Shown: positions 7,346 to 15,934, counted from the first letter of the stretch. The stretch is 23,323 nt of DNA from Odoribacter sp. UBA944 (GCA_002293375.1 DBDA01000003.1:73958-97280), one strand, 5' to 3'. Numbers and translations are program-made. The notes: generated by a model not told the origin, from the letters alone.

Positions 7346-8086
7346 ATGGAAGCGATTATAAAAGCGGAGAAATTGCGACGGGTGTTTGAAGTCGGCAGCG
7401 AAGAGGTACAGGCCCTGAAAGAGGTCTCCTTCGAGGTGCACACCGGGGAGTTCGTCAGCATTATGGGAACCAGCGGAAGCGGTAAGTCTACCCTGCTGAA
7501 CATTTTGGGATGCCTGGACCGGCCCACATCGGGCGAGTATTACATAGACGGCACCGGTATCAGCCAAAGGACAAAAGACGAACTCTCCACGATCCGGAAC
7601 CGGAAAATCGGTTTTGTTTTCCAATCCTACAACCTGTTGGCCCGGACTTCGGCGCTGGAAAATGTGGAACTGCCCCTGCTGTATAACAATACCGTATCCA
7701 CGGAGGAGCGGCGGGAGCGGTCGTTGCATGCCCTGAAACTGGTGGGGCTGGAGGAGCGGATGGAACATACGCCCAACCAGCTCTCCGGCGGACAACAACA
7801 GCGGGTAGCCATCGCCCGGGCCCTGGTCAACGATCCCGTCATCCTGTTGGCGGACGAAGCCACCGGAAACTTGGATACACGCACCTCCTACGAGATCATG
7901 AAACTGTTTCAGGAGTTGCACAGCCAAGGCAAAACCATCGTCTTCGTAACCCACGAACCGGACATTGCCATTTTTACGGAACGCACCATTATGTTGCGGG
8001 ACGGGCTCATCGTCAAAGACGAAAAGGTCGCCACCAGATCGGCCGGCGAATCCCTGGAAGCCTTACCTAAAAGCAGCGACTATTAA
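7346..8086 (+). CDS. MacB/LolD-type ABC transporter ATP-binding protein
   Basis: A 246-residue cytoplasmic ATPase that powers the adjacent FtsX-type permease in mechanotransmission. Motifs are Walker A GTSGSGKST (41-49), Q-loop Gln93 (VFQSYNLLARTSALEN), signature LSGGQQQ (146-152), Walker B VILLADE (165-171), D-loop GNLD and switch His203 (VTHEPD). The LADEATGNLD form and Q-loop context are typical of the MacB/LolD branch. E. coli MacB fuses this domain to the permease; here it is a separate gene, as is common in Bacteroidota. A good ribosome site (AAAAGG) lies five bases before the ATG. It follows the adaptor by 17 bases and precedes the permease by 17. Confidence 0.95.
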   Translation: MEAIIKAEKLRRVFEVGSEEVQALKEVSFEVHTGEFVSIMGTSGSGKSTLLNILGCLDRPTSGEYYIDGTGISQRTKDELSTIRNRKIGFVFQSYNLLARTSALENVELPLLYNNTVSTEERRERSLHALKLVGLEERMEHTPNQLSGGQQQRVAIARALVNDPVILLADEATGNLDTRTSYEIMKLFQELHSQGKTIVFVTHEPDIAIFTERTIMLRDGLIVKDEKVATRSAGESLEALPKSSDY

Positions 8087-8103
8087 ACCATATAGAGCAA
8101 GCC

Positions 8104-9324
8104 ATGAGTTTCTTCAATCTTCTCAAAATAGCCGGTAAAGCGTTGCTCCTGAACAAAACCAGGGCGTTGCTTACGATGCTCGGGATCATCATCGGGATCG
8201 CTTCTGTCATTGCCATGGTCAGTCTGGGAAAAAGTTCCTCCCAAAGCATCAGTGAACAGATCTCATCCTCCGGAACCAACCTGATCATGGTCATGCGGGC
8301 CAGCCGGAGACAAGCCGGGGTCAACATCGGTTCGGGCAGCGTGCAGAGCCTGAGAGCTACAGATGTAGATGCCATCCTGAAACAGGCTCCGAAGATCAGC
8401 ATGGCCTCTCCCTCCGTCAATGCCAGCGGACAGATCATTTACGGGCCCAACAACTGGCCCGGCAGCATACAGGGAGGAAATGCCGATTTTCTGACGATCC
8501 GGAGATACGAGATCGCTTCCGGCTCCAACTTCACGGCGCAGGATGTCAATAACTCCGCCAAGGTATGTTTGGTCGGACAAACCGTCGTAGAGAACATCTT
8601 TCCGGACGGAGAGGAACCACTCGGAAAGATCATCCGGTTTGGAAAAATTCCGTTGAAGATCGTCGGCATACTCGAAAGCAAAGGACAAAATCAGATGGGA
8701 CAAGATCAGGACGATATTGTCATCGCCCCATACACCACCGTACAGAAACGGATCCTGGCCATTCCCTACATCCATTCGATCGTCGCCTCCGCTGTTTCCG
8801 AACCGGAGGTTGCCGCCGCTGTACGGGAGATCGAAGAGATCTTGCGAAAAACCCACAGGATCAAAGCGGGAGCCGCAGACGATTTTCAGGTTCGCACGCA
8901 GCAGGAGATGCTGCAAATGATGGATTCCGTCAGCGGGTTCCTTACAGTGCTGTTGGCGGCCATAGCCTCCATTTCGTTAGTAGTAGGGGGGATCGGGATC
9001 ATGAACATCATGTACGTTACGGTCACCGAACGCACCCGTGAGATCGGCCTGCGGATGTCTATCGGAGCCAAAAACAAAGACATTCTTATGCAATTTTTGT
9101 TCGAAAGCACTATCCTAAGCCTGATCGGCGGCGTGATCGGGATCCTGTTGGGATTGGCCTTGTCGTATCTTGCTTCGTCCATGCTGCACTGGCCCTTTAC
9201 CGTCGGTCTCGGCTCTGTTACGATCTCTTTTTTAGTCTGCGCTTTTACCGGCATCTTTTTCGGCTGGTACCCGGCCCGAAAAGCCGCCTCCCTGGATCCG
9301 ATCAACGCCTTACACTACGAATAA
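8104..9324 (+). CDS. MacB-type ABC transporter permease (FtsX-like, MacB_PCD)
   Basis: A 406-residue permease with the four-helix MacB layout. The first helix is near residues 20-41 (LLTMLGIIIGIASVIAMVSLG), followed by a large periplasmic core (~45-275). Three C-terminal helices are near 278-300 (VLLAAIASISLVVGGIGIMN), 325-352 (FESTILSLIGGVIGILLGLA) and 366-388. The FtsX motif TEREIGLRMSIGA-like (TERTREIGLRMSIGAK) follows the second helix, and the end WYPARKAASLDPINALHYE is a family hallmark. It should pair with the upstream ATPase and with the adaptor and channel to expel substrates from the periplasm; the cargo cannot be inferred. It is the last gene of the plus-strand cluster, convergent with the PorP-like gene 55 bases away. 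Confidence 0.95.
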   Translation: MSFFNLLKIAGKALLLNKTRALLTMLGIIIGIASVIAMVSLGKSSSQSISEQISSSGTNLIMVMRASRRQAGVNIGSGSVQSLRATDVDAILKQAPKISMASPSVNASGQIIYGPNNWPGSIQGGNADFLTIRRYEIASGSNFTAQDVNNSAKVCLVGQTVVENIFPDGEEPLGKIIRFGKIPLKIVGILESKGQNQMGQDQDDIVIAPYTTVQKRILAIPYIHSIVASAVSEPEVAAAVREIEEILRKTHRIKAGAADDFQVRTQQEMLQMMDSVSGFLTVLLAAIASISLVVGGIGIMNIMYVTVTERTREIGLRMSIGAKNKDILMQFLFESTILSLIGGVIGILLGLALSYLASSMLHWPFTVGLGSVTISFLVCAFTGIFFGWYPARKAASLDPINALHYE

Positions 9325-9379
9325 TCGTTTATCCGTCCGTTCTTTGCAAAAAAAATCTGTGAAAATCTCCCGGATCCGG

Positions 9380-10318
9380 TTATTCAAAAAAGCGGGGAGT
9401 GCGGTATTGACCGTCGCGGGCCGGATCTTTGGTGATGCGAATGCCGATGAACAATTCGTGGGTAGAGTTACCGTACCTTCGCAAGTCTCCGACATGTACA
9501 TCATACGAATAGCCGATCCGGAGGAAATCCAAGACATCGGCTCCCACCATGGGCACCACTGATTCGCTCTCCCGTCCCGCATTGAAGCGGTAAGCAAGTC
9601 CGAACCAATAGCGGTCCCGGCAATACGCCAGACCACTCAGTTCCATGTGTGTCAGGTTCTTCACACTCTGGATATAAAAAGCCGGTTCTATCCGCCAGTT
9701 GTAACCCACCGGGATCTGGTAACGGGCAAATCCGTAAAGATGGCGGCCGGAAAAAAAGGTCTCTTTCTCCTGAGCGGAGTGTGTCAAGTGGGTAACAGAA
9801 GCCCCCAAGGTAAAGCGGTGGGTGTTAAATTCTAATCCGAAATCGAAATCCGCCAGCGTTTTCCTGTCCAAATCCGCCAAGATGAAATCCGGATCATTCG
9901 GATCTTCCGTCAGCAACCCGCCCCGGTCAAAATAGCGGAAAAGTACGCCGCCTCCCAACCCCAACGAAAGGTAGCTGTTTTCGGTAAGCTGGACATGGTA
10001 TGCATACAGGAGTTTTACATTCAGCTGTTTCTCCAATCCCACTTCGTTGTGGATTATGTTCACGCCGGCGCCCGAACGGAGAGATTCAAAATAGTTGTGG
10101 ACGCTCAGGATCCGGGCCTTGGGAGCACCTTCCCACCCGATCCACTGGTCCCGGATATTGGCGGTGATATTTACATATTGAGAAGCGCCTGTAACGGCCG
10201 GATTGTAGATTTGCCGGTTGAACATGTGCTGGCTGAGCTGCACGTCGCTTTGCGCCTCCGAACGGAGCGCGAACAACAACAGCCCTACGCCGATATACAA
10301 GCCCGCCGGTCTTCTCAT
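9380..10318 (-). CDS. PorP/SprF family type IX secretion outer-membrane protein
   Basis: A 312-residue outer-membrane beta-barrel protein of the PorP/SprF family (PF11751). It has a signal peptide (GLYIGVGLLLFALRSEAQ, likely cut before SDVQLSQHMFN) and the family-defining start QHMFNRQIYNPAVTGASQYV. RDQWIGWEGAPKARILSVH follows, then alternating barrel strands to the C-terminus. Members work in T9SS; in Flavobacterium johnsoniae SprF is needed for secretion of SprB, which carries a type B C-terminal domain. This gene is last in the minus-strand operon. Its ATG is one base after the stop of the PorE-like gene (TGATATG), so translation is coupled. The type B CTD protein two genes upstream is its likely cognate cargo. 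Confidence 0.94.
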   Translation of the reverse strand: MRRPAGLYIGVGLLLFALRSEAQSDVQLSQHMFNRQIYNPAVTGASQYVNITANIRDQWIGWEGAPKARILSVHNYFESLRSGAGVNIIHNEVGLEKQLNVKLLYAYHVQLTENSYLSLGLGGGVLFRYFDRGGLLTEDPNDPDFILADLDRKTLADFDFGLEFNTHRFTLGASVTHLTHSAQEKETFFSGRHLYGFARYQIPVGYNWRIEPAFYIQSVKNLTHMELSGLAYCRDRYWFGLAYRFNAGRESESVVPMVGADVLDFLRIGYSYDVHVGDLRRYGNSTHELFIGIRITKDPARDGQYRTPRFFE

Positions 10319-10319
10319 A

Positions 10320-12281
10320 TCACTCCGTTACCTGTTTAATAAAACAATCAAATCCGTTCTCTTTCAGCAGCGCAACGATCCGCCTCGCCTCCTGTTCTTC
10401 CGGATATACGCCAAGGTAGAAGCGCTTTCCGCGATCTGCTCCGCGATACCCAACCACCTGTTTCCCTGTTAATTCGAAGAGCCGTGTCATCCACTCTGCA
10501 GGAAGCGATTCCGATTCCCGCAACATCGCTACCTGTACCCACCATCCCTTCTCGGCGGTTCCATCCGTCAATTCTCCTTCCTTTACCTCCACCTCGTACG
10601 GCAAGCGAGCCGGATTCAATACCTGCTTCAATCCTGTTGACTGCCCATCCCGTACGGTCGACCGCTCTTCTGGAGGGGGCAACTCCTCCCACTTTTCCAA
10701 CTCTGTCACCGCCGGGATTTTCGGTTCTTCCGGTTTCTGCACCGCAAGCGAATCGGGATACCGCTCTCCGGAAGGTTGCATAAAATAGGATCGCTCCAAT
10801 CGGTTGTATTCCCGGTCAAATGGCCGTTCCCGGAAATTCTCCGCCTTTACCTCCTCCGTCAAGGGCTGGTAGCCGGGCGCCGTCACCGTCAAGCGATAGG
10901 TCACTCCGTGGGTCAGGTTGACAGAAAATCTGCCGGCAGCATTTACCGCCAGCGATTGCGCTGTTCCATCCAAGGACAACTCCACCGATGCCTGCTCCAA
11001 CGGCTGTCCGGTCTCCAGATCCAAAATCGTCCCCCGCATCGCAATGACAAAGGCACGGATCTCAAACCGGAAAATATCATCACTCTGCCCGGGATCCCGG
11101 TTACTGACAAACAGTCCGCCTCGCCCGTCCCGGTGCATGATCAGGTTAAAATCATCGTACGACGTATTCATTCCGGCTCCCAGATTCTGCGCCCTCTTCC
11201 ACAACTCTCCATCCGGATCCGCCCGGAACAGATCCAAGCCCCCGTAACCGACGTGTCCGTCCGAAGCAAAAAAGAGCGTACCTTCCCAGATATACGGAAA
11301 TACCTCGTTCCCAGGTGTATTCACTTCAGGCCCCAGGTTCTCCGGATCGCTCCAGCGCCCGTCGGGGCTGCGGTCCATGTACCAGAGATCGGCACCGCCA
11401 TACCCCCCTTCCATCGTGGAAGAGAAGTAGATGCGCGCCCCGTTGTACCCCACAAAAGGATGCGCCAGATTGAAATCCCCCTTTTTGATCTTTAAAACCC
11501 CTGTCTCCTCGAAATGAAATCCCTTTAACCGGGCTTTGATAATTTCGCAATTCATGGAGTTGTTCTCGCAACGGGTGCAAAAAAGCTGTTCGCTGCCAGC
11601 ATCGTAGGCAAAACTTCCCTCTTCGGCATGTTTCCGGGAGATCCCTTTCAGCAAAATCCCCGGCTGGTACTCGCCCTCCTGCAAAAACGAAAGATAGGGC
11701 TTGGAATAGCCCAAGCCGGTACGCGGGGAGATATCCTGCTTCCGCTCCGGCACCCCATCCCCGGTGGATGAATAGAGAATACCGCCGTGCACAAACAAGA
11801 TACCGTACTCGCTCCCGGAGGTATTCAGGTACGGGAAGGGCTCTATGAACAGGTCGGGATTGACCTTGGGTGCCTTCAGGGCGAAATCGCAGGAAGCGAT
11901 CCGGTTCTCCAACCGTTCGTCGTCAGGATTCAGTCGCTGGTATTTCCGGAACGCCTCTTTGGCTTTCACATATTCGCCCAGGTAGAGATACGCCTCTCCC
12001 AAGCGGTTGTATACCTCGTCCTCCTCCAGATCCGCAACGACCGCTCTCTCCAGCCACTCCTGCGCTCCCCGGTAGTTTCCCATCCGCAAATGGCACACCC
12101 CCACCCGGTAAAAGATCCGGCCGTTCTCCGGATCGTCCGGATGACCGGCCAGCAGACTGCGGTACTCTTCGAGCGCCTTGTAATAAGCGCCCTGACCAAA
12201 CCACTTATCCGCTTTTTTGGTGTTCAGCCCGTTGACCGCACAAGGGATCAAAAGCCACCAGACAAAGCACCAATATTTCAT
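10320..12281 (-). CDS. PorE-like T9SS periplasmic protein: TPR, PD40 propeller, CRD-like fold and C-terminal SPOR domain
   Basis: A 653-residue exported protein with signal peptide MKYWCFVWWLLIPCAVNG; LIPC is not a good lipobox. TPR units span ~20-135 (ADKWFGQGAYYKALEEYRSL, then VYNRLGEAYLYLGEYVKAKE). A PD40/WD40-like propeller spans ~145-408 with repeats such as IYFSSTMEGGYGGADLWYMD and LFFASDGHVGYGGLDLF. A carboxypeptidase-regulatory-like fold spans ~411-500 (MRGTILDLETGQPLEQASV). A Pro/Glu-rich linker leads to a SPOR-type domain at 579-653 (WWVQVAMLRESES, FYLGVYPEEQEARRIVALL). P. gingivalis PorE has the first three parts but ends in an OmpA peptidoglycan-binding domain. Both OmpA and SPOR bind peptidoglycan, so the anchoring role is probably kept. 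It lies 14 bases after the CTD-protein gene and is coupled to porP/sprF. Confidence 0.87.
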   Translation of the reverse strand: MKYWCFVWWLLIPCAVNGLNTKKADKWFGQGAYYKALEEYRSLLAGHPDDPENGRIFYRVGVCHLRMGNYRGAQEWLERAVVADLEEDEVYNRLGEAYLYLGEYVKAKEAFRKYQRLNPDDERLENRIASCDFALKAPKVNPDLFIEPFPYLNTSGSEYGILFVHGGILYSSTGDGVPERKQDISPRTGLGYSKPYLSFLQEGEYQPGILLKGISRKHAEEGSFAYDAGSEQLFCTRCENNSMNCEIIKARLKGFHFEETGVLKIKKGDFNLAHPFVGYNGARIYFSSTMEGGYGGADLWYMDRSPDGRWSDPENLGPEVNTPGNEVFPYIWEGTLFFASDGHVGYGGLDLFRADPDGELWKRAQNLGAGMNTSYDDFNLIMHRDGRGGLFVSNRDPGQSDDIFRFEIRAFVIAMRGTILDLETGQPLEQASVELSLDGTAQSLAVNAAGRFSVNLTHGVTYRLTVTAPGYQPLTEEVKAENFRERPFDREYNRLERSYFMQPSGERYPDSLAVQKPEEPKIPAVTELEKWEELPPPEERSTVRDGQSTGLKQVLNPARLPYEVEVKEGELTDGTAEKGWWVQVAMLRESESLPAEWMTRLFELTGKQVVGYRGADRGKRFYLGVYPEEQEARRIVALLKENGFDCFIKQVTE

Positions 12282-12295
12282 ATAAATAGCTTATT

Positions 12296-13744
12296 TTAAT
12301 TGTTCGTATCCACAAAAACGTGGAATTTCTTTATTACCCGTTCTCCTTCCGGGGTGTTGTAGGTGATGATATACAGATAGGTACCGGTCGGCACCAATTC
12401 TCCCCGGTAGGTTCCGTCCCATCCGTCTTTTCCCCGGTATACCAAGCCTCCGTTGGGATTGTAAACCTCTATATCGAATCCCTGGTACAACCGGTCGTTA
12501 ATCCCGTCCCCGTTGGGTGTAAAGGCATTCAACAATCCCATCTGCGGACCGGACAGGGTCGTAGCGGCGGTATTTTCGCACCCGTTTTCGGCCACAACGG
12601 TCACCGACACATGGTTCTCTCCACCGACAATCCAGTCGTATACCAGCAATTCCGGATCCTGCTGTTCTTTCTTCTCTCCGTTAAAAATAAAGGAGTAATT
12701 ATTATACCCGACCGGCCATGCTTCAATCTTGATCGGATTTCCCAATGGCACCACCGTATTCGGTTGCCATCCGTTCAGGGCAATTTCCGGCAATGCCTTT
12801 ACGGTTACAACGGTCCGCTGCTCCGCGACACACCCGGCACCGTCTCCTTCAGGACGAATGGCGTACTCTACTGTCGCCGGCGCTCCGTCAAAATACAATA
12901 CCTGATTGATCGCTTGTCCAACACCGTCTTCCATGCCGTAGGCCCCGGTTCCGGACACGCTCCACGTAAAATCGATCCCTTGGGGCAGCAGCACAATATC
13001 GGTTGTCTCTCCCGAACACAATGCGGGTTTCCGGTTTTCCACCGTGAAATGAATGACAGGCTTCACCGACACTACCAATGCATACTCCTCTATTATTTCT
13101 GTGTCGGTTTCCACTACGTAGTTGTACTGAACATCTACCGTTTCGTAAGTTGTATTGATCAACGTTTCCCGAATCCCTCCCGTTCCGGAAGCAGGGCTGC
13201 CGGGCACAAAAGAGATACCGGGCACTGCGCTTGCGCGGTACCAGCGGTAGGTTTTCCCGGGGGCTAAGGTCGGTTCATACTTCAACGTCTCTCCGCTGCA
13301 CAACGGGTACCACTCCGTGCCCCCGCGCCGAAGCACCTCCACTTCCAAGGCGAGCGGATCCGACCAACAGATGGTTCCTCCTCCTTCAAAACCAATCGAC
13401 ACGTCCAACACGTAGACACCGGGGGCGACTCCCTGCGGCAGGGGGATCTCTTCCAGGTTTCCCGATACGGAAAAAGCGAAAGATCCGGTGTACTCCTCCG
13501 GTTGGAAGGTGTTCCATCTCCACCCGGCATCCTGTGCACGCAGTTTAAAACGGCTCCCGGCCGTTAAGCCGGAGAAAGGCACATTGAACGATTCGCTCCC
13601 CTCTGTCACCCGCACCCGGTATGGTTCCATACACATCCCCTCCGTTGCCGTCAGGGACAGCAACGTAAACAAGAGGAGGGCCAGCAGCCCTTTCGGGCCG
13701 CAGGCCAACTGCCTCTGCAGAAGGATATGTAGGTTTTTATTCAT
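12296..13744 (-). CDS. Secreted PKD-like protein with T9SS type B C-terminal sorting domain (CHU_C)
   Basis: A 482-residue exported protein. Its long signal peptide has its hydrophobic core in LLALLLFTLLSLTA (~20-33). An N-terminal domain follows (~40-145, from EPYRVRVTEG) that resembles the start of the next upstream gene's product. Then come PKD/Ig-like repeats with the typical early cysteine (ALCSGETTDIVLL) and a V-K-A-L-P-E-I-A-L boundary. Residues ~407-482 are a type B T9SS domain: AFTPNGDGINDRLYQGFDI, IEVYNPNGGLVYRGKDGWDG, VPTGTYLYIITY and IKKFHVFVDTNN. This domain targets proteins through the T9SS translocon together with a PorP/SprF partner, here two genes downstream. It is the only protein of the operon with a recognisable sorting domain, so it may carry or anchor the other two. 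Confidence 0.92.
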   Translation of the reverse strand: MNKNLHILLQRQLACGPKGLLALLLFTLLSLTATEGMCMEPYRVRVTEGSESFNVPFSGLTAGSRFKLRAQDAGWRWNTFQPEEYTGSFAFSVSGNLEEIPLPQGVAPGVYVLDVSIGFEGGGTICWSDPLALEVEVLRRGGTEWYPLCSGETLKYEPTLAPGKTYRWYRASAVPGISFVPGSPASGTGGIRETLINTTYETVDVQYNYVVETDTEIIEEYALVVSVKPVIHFTVENRKPALCSGETTDIVLLPQGIDFTWSVSGTGAYGMEDGVGQAINQVLYFDGAPATVEYAIRPEGDGAGCVAEQRTVVTVKALPEIALNGWQPNTVVPLGNPIKIEAWPVGYNNYSFIFNGEKKEQQDPELLVYDWIVGGENHVSVTVVAENGCENTAATTLSGPQMGLLNAFTPNGDGINDRLYQGFDIEVYNPNGGLVYRGKDGWDGTYRGELVPTGTYLYIITYNTPEGERVIKKFHVFVDTNN

Positions 13745-13769
13745 TTATATCTGTATACGTTTTTTGTAT

Positions 13770-15875
13770 TTAAGGTGTGACAGGCGCTTCTCCCAATTTA
13801 AAGGTCGGTTTGGGATTCACGGTCAGCGCAACAGTTTTCGTAGCATTTGTACAACTTGCTCCTCCGGAAGTAGTATAGGAAGCCGTAGCTGTCAATGTAG
13901 CCGAAACAGTTTCCGCCGGATCCGCCACATTGGTCAATATAACGTTGCTTAAACTTCCGGATCCGGTTGCTGTCGGACCGGTCTGTGGATTATTGTTCAC
14001 CGAAACAAGCAATTTATCGTCATCAAACGGAAGCGACCAGTTCAACGCAAATTTTCCGCTATTCTGCACGGCCTCTGCATTACCACTACCTATGGTTATG
14101 GCAGCGATCGGATCCGTACTACAAAGTTCAAAAGCCGCTTGGTTCACTGTTATATCTAACAGTGGAACAACCGTTACCGTAAAGGTCCGGGCAGTTCCCG
14201 GACAACTTCCGATGGTCGGTGTAACAGTATAAACAGCCGTTGCGTAGTCTTTGGTTCCACTCGTATTGGTCAACGCAGCCGTAGCCCAATCGGCGCCGCC
14301 CGTTGTTGCTGTTTCACCGCTCGGCAAAGTCTCTGTGACTGTCAAATCGATAAGAGATCCCCGTGTGATGTTATAAGTCACCGGTTGTCCGGCCAACGTA
14401 GTCGTCGTTGTTTTGATGTTTACGGTAGCTGTTGTTCCATTGCATATCTCAGCCGTTGCATCATCCGCTACGCTATTCAACTGAATAACCGGAGCCGGGT
14501 TAATATCCAATGTATAGGGCATTGGTGTACCCAGACAAGTTTCCACATACGGTGTTATCGTGTACAATAACTGTGCCGCTTTGTCTCCTGTCAGTTCAAA
14601 TCCGGTTCCGGAACTCACGGTCAGGGCTAATTTCCCGTCTACTAACGCTGTTGTTCCATCGCTGTTCTCTTCGTTCGTTACATCAGCGTTGTCCGCAACA
14701 GTCCAACTGAATGTGATACCGGTTACGCTCGTGGTGATGGCGACCTCATCCAGGGTAGCGGCACAAACAATGCCGGTTGCAGAAACCAATGTCGCCTGCG
14801 GAAGCGGCCGTACATCCAGGTCGACCTCTCCCGTTGCAGTACAGCTTGCAGCACCGCTTGTATAGGTCTGCTTCACCGTATAGCTCGCGGTGATCTGACC
14901 ATTCGTTGTGTTTGTCGGGGCCGGTGCAAAAGCTTCGGCGGTTACCGCAGCATACGTTCCATCGGCCGCATCCTTCACCTTCCATTGGTAGGTACTGCTT
15001 CCGTCCGTAGCAGTGGTGGCTACTGTGATCGCATCGGTACCCCCGCTGCAAATGGGATCAACCGACGGGGTCAGCGTCAATACCAATTCCGGCGCAACCG
15101 TAATGGTAACATTATCGGACACGCCGTCTATTGTGATCTCTCTTCCATCATCGGTAGTATATACCACGTACGGAGTTACAGTATAGATCCCGGACGCTAA
15201 TGCGGTTCCCGTATTGGTGATGTCCAATGCGTCCGTAAACCCGTTTGCTGGGTAGTTTGTCTTGGCTTTTGACGCAGTACCGCCGATGCCGCTTCCTGTC
15301 CGCTCCCAGGCATATTGCAACTGGAGGTTGGATTCGTTGAATTGATCCTCGTTCGTGATCTCCCCGATCAGATTGATGGGAGTGTCGCCGAAACAGAATA
15401 CGATATCGGACTTATCCAACTCAAGTACCGGTTTTGTCATGATCACGATCTGAAAAGGCAGTTCGTATTCACAAGCATGCTCCGAATACCCGGCGATCAC
15501 CAAATCGTACACACCCGATAGTAAGTTTTGAGTACCTCCCGGCCGCTGTACGGAGAACGAAATGGAATTGCTTCCATCACCCGGAAACGACATTCCCGTC
15601 AAAACTTTGGTATTGCTGGGGGAAAATGTCAAAGTGGATCCATCGCTTATCGTCAGATCGTAAGTTTCTACCCCTACGGCTTCGTAATACGGAAGCGTCA
15701 CCGTCAGGGTGGCAGCATCCGGATTAGTCATGATGATCTGATACGGTGTCGCCTGTGCCGACACGTTTTGCACTCCTGCAAAGAGGAGCGTTCCGAGCAG
15801 GAGCCCTGCCCACCTGTGTACCTTTCCGGCTCTGTTCATTGCGCCGGAAGCAGTACGTTCACTTACACTTTTCAT
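13770..15875 (-). CDS. Secreted protein of five tandem PKD/Ig-like repeats, no recognisable sorting domain
   Basis: A 701-residue Thr/Ala/Val-rich exported protein with signal peptide core WAGLLLGTLLFAGVQNVSAQ. An N-terminal domain (~43-150, ATPYQIIMTNP) is followed by five repeats of about 110 residues. Each opens with a P-x-P-x-x-x-L-like strand and an early cysteine (FCFGD, ICSGG, VCAAT, ICNGT, LCSTD). Repeats 2-5 also have a cysteine near the end (SCTATG, TCLGTP, SCPGTA, SCTNAT), suggesting one disulfide each. The chain stops just as a sixth repeat would begin (NPKPTFKLGEAPVTP). The ATG at 15875 is used; ATG 15839 (MNRAGKVHRWAG) would give a tidier signal peptide. No type A or B CTD is visible. 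Hand counts of three 60-base lines give about 45-48% GC, below both flanking genes. Confidence 0.8.
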   Translation of the reverse strand: MKSVSERTASGAMNRAGKVHRWAGLLLGTLLFAGVQNVSAQATPYQIIMTNPDAATLTVTLPYYEAVGVETYDLTISDGSTLTFSPSNTKVLTGMSFPGDGSNSISFSVQRPGGTQNLLSGVYDLVIAGYSEHACEYELPFQIVIMTKPVLELDKSDIVFCFGDTPINLIGEITNEDQFNESNLQLQYAWERTGSGIGGTASKAKTNYPANGFTDALDITNTGTALASGIYTVTPYVVYTTDDGREITIDGVSDNVTITVAPELVLTLTPSVDPICSGGTDAITVATTATDGSSTYQWKVKDAADGTYAAVTAEAFAPAPTNTTNGQITASYTVKQTYTSGAASCTATGEVDLDVRPLPQATLVSATGIVCAATLDEVAITTSVTGITFSWTVADNADVTNEENSDGTTALVDGKLALTVSSGTGFELTGDKAAQLLYTITPYVETCLGTPMPYTLDINPAPVIQLNSVADDATAEICNGTTATVNIKTTTTTLAGQPVTYNITRGSLIDLTVTETLPSGETATTGGADWATAALTNTSGTKDYATAVYTVTPTIGSCPGTARTFTVTVVPLLDITVNQAAFELCSTDPIAAITIGSGNAEAVQNSGKFALNWSLPFDDDKLLVSVNNNPQTGPTATGSGSLSNVILTNVADPAETVSATLTATASYTTSGGASCTNATKTVALTVNPKPTFKLGEAPVTP

Positions 15876-15934
15876 AGTTGTCTGTTTTGTTGGTTATTGA
15901 TTTGATTGTTCATTGTATATTACCGATCTCTGTA

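Noticed and set aside
9325..9379. Possible bidirectional terminator between the convergent permease and PorP-like genes
   Set aside because: There is an A-tract but no stable hairpin; the best inverted repeat (CTCCCG with CGGGGAG) is imperfect and extends into the PorP-like coding sequence.
10776..11495. 239-codon plus-strand frame opposite the PorE-like gene
   Set aside because: Antisense shadow of a conserved multi-domain protein; the reading is basic and low-complexity with no domain.
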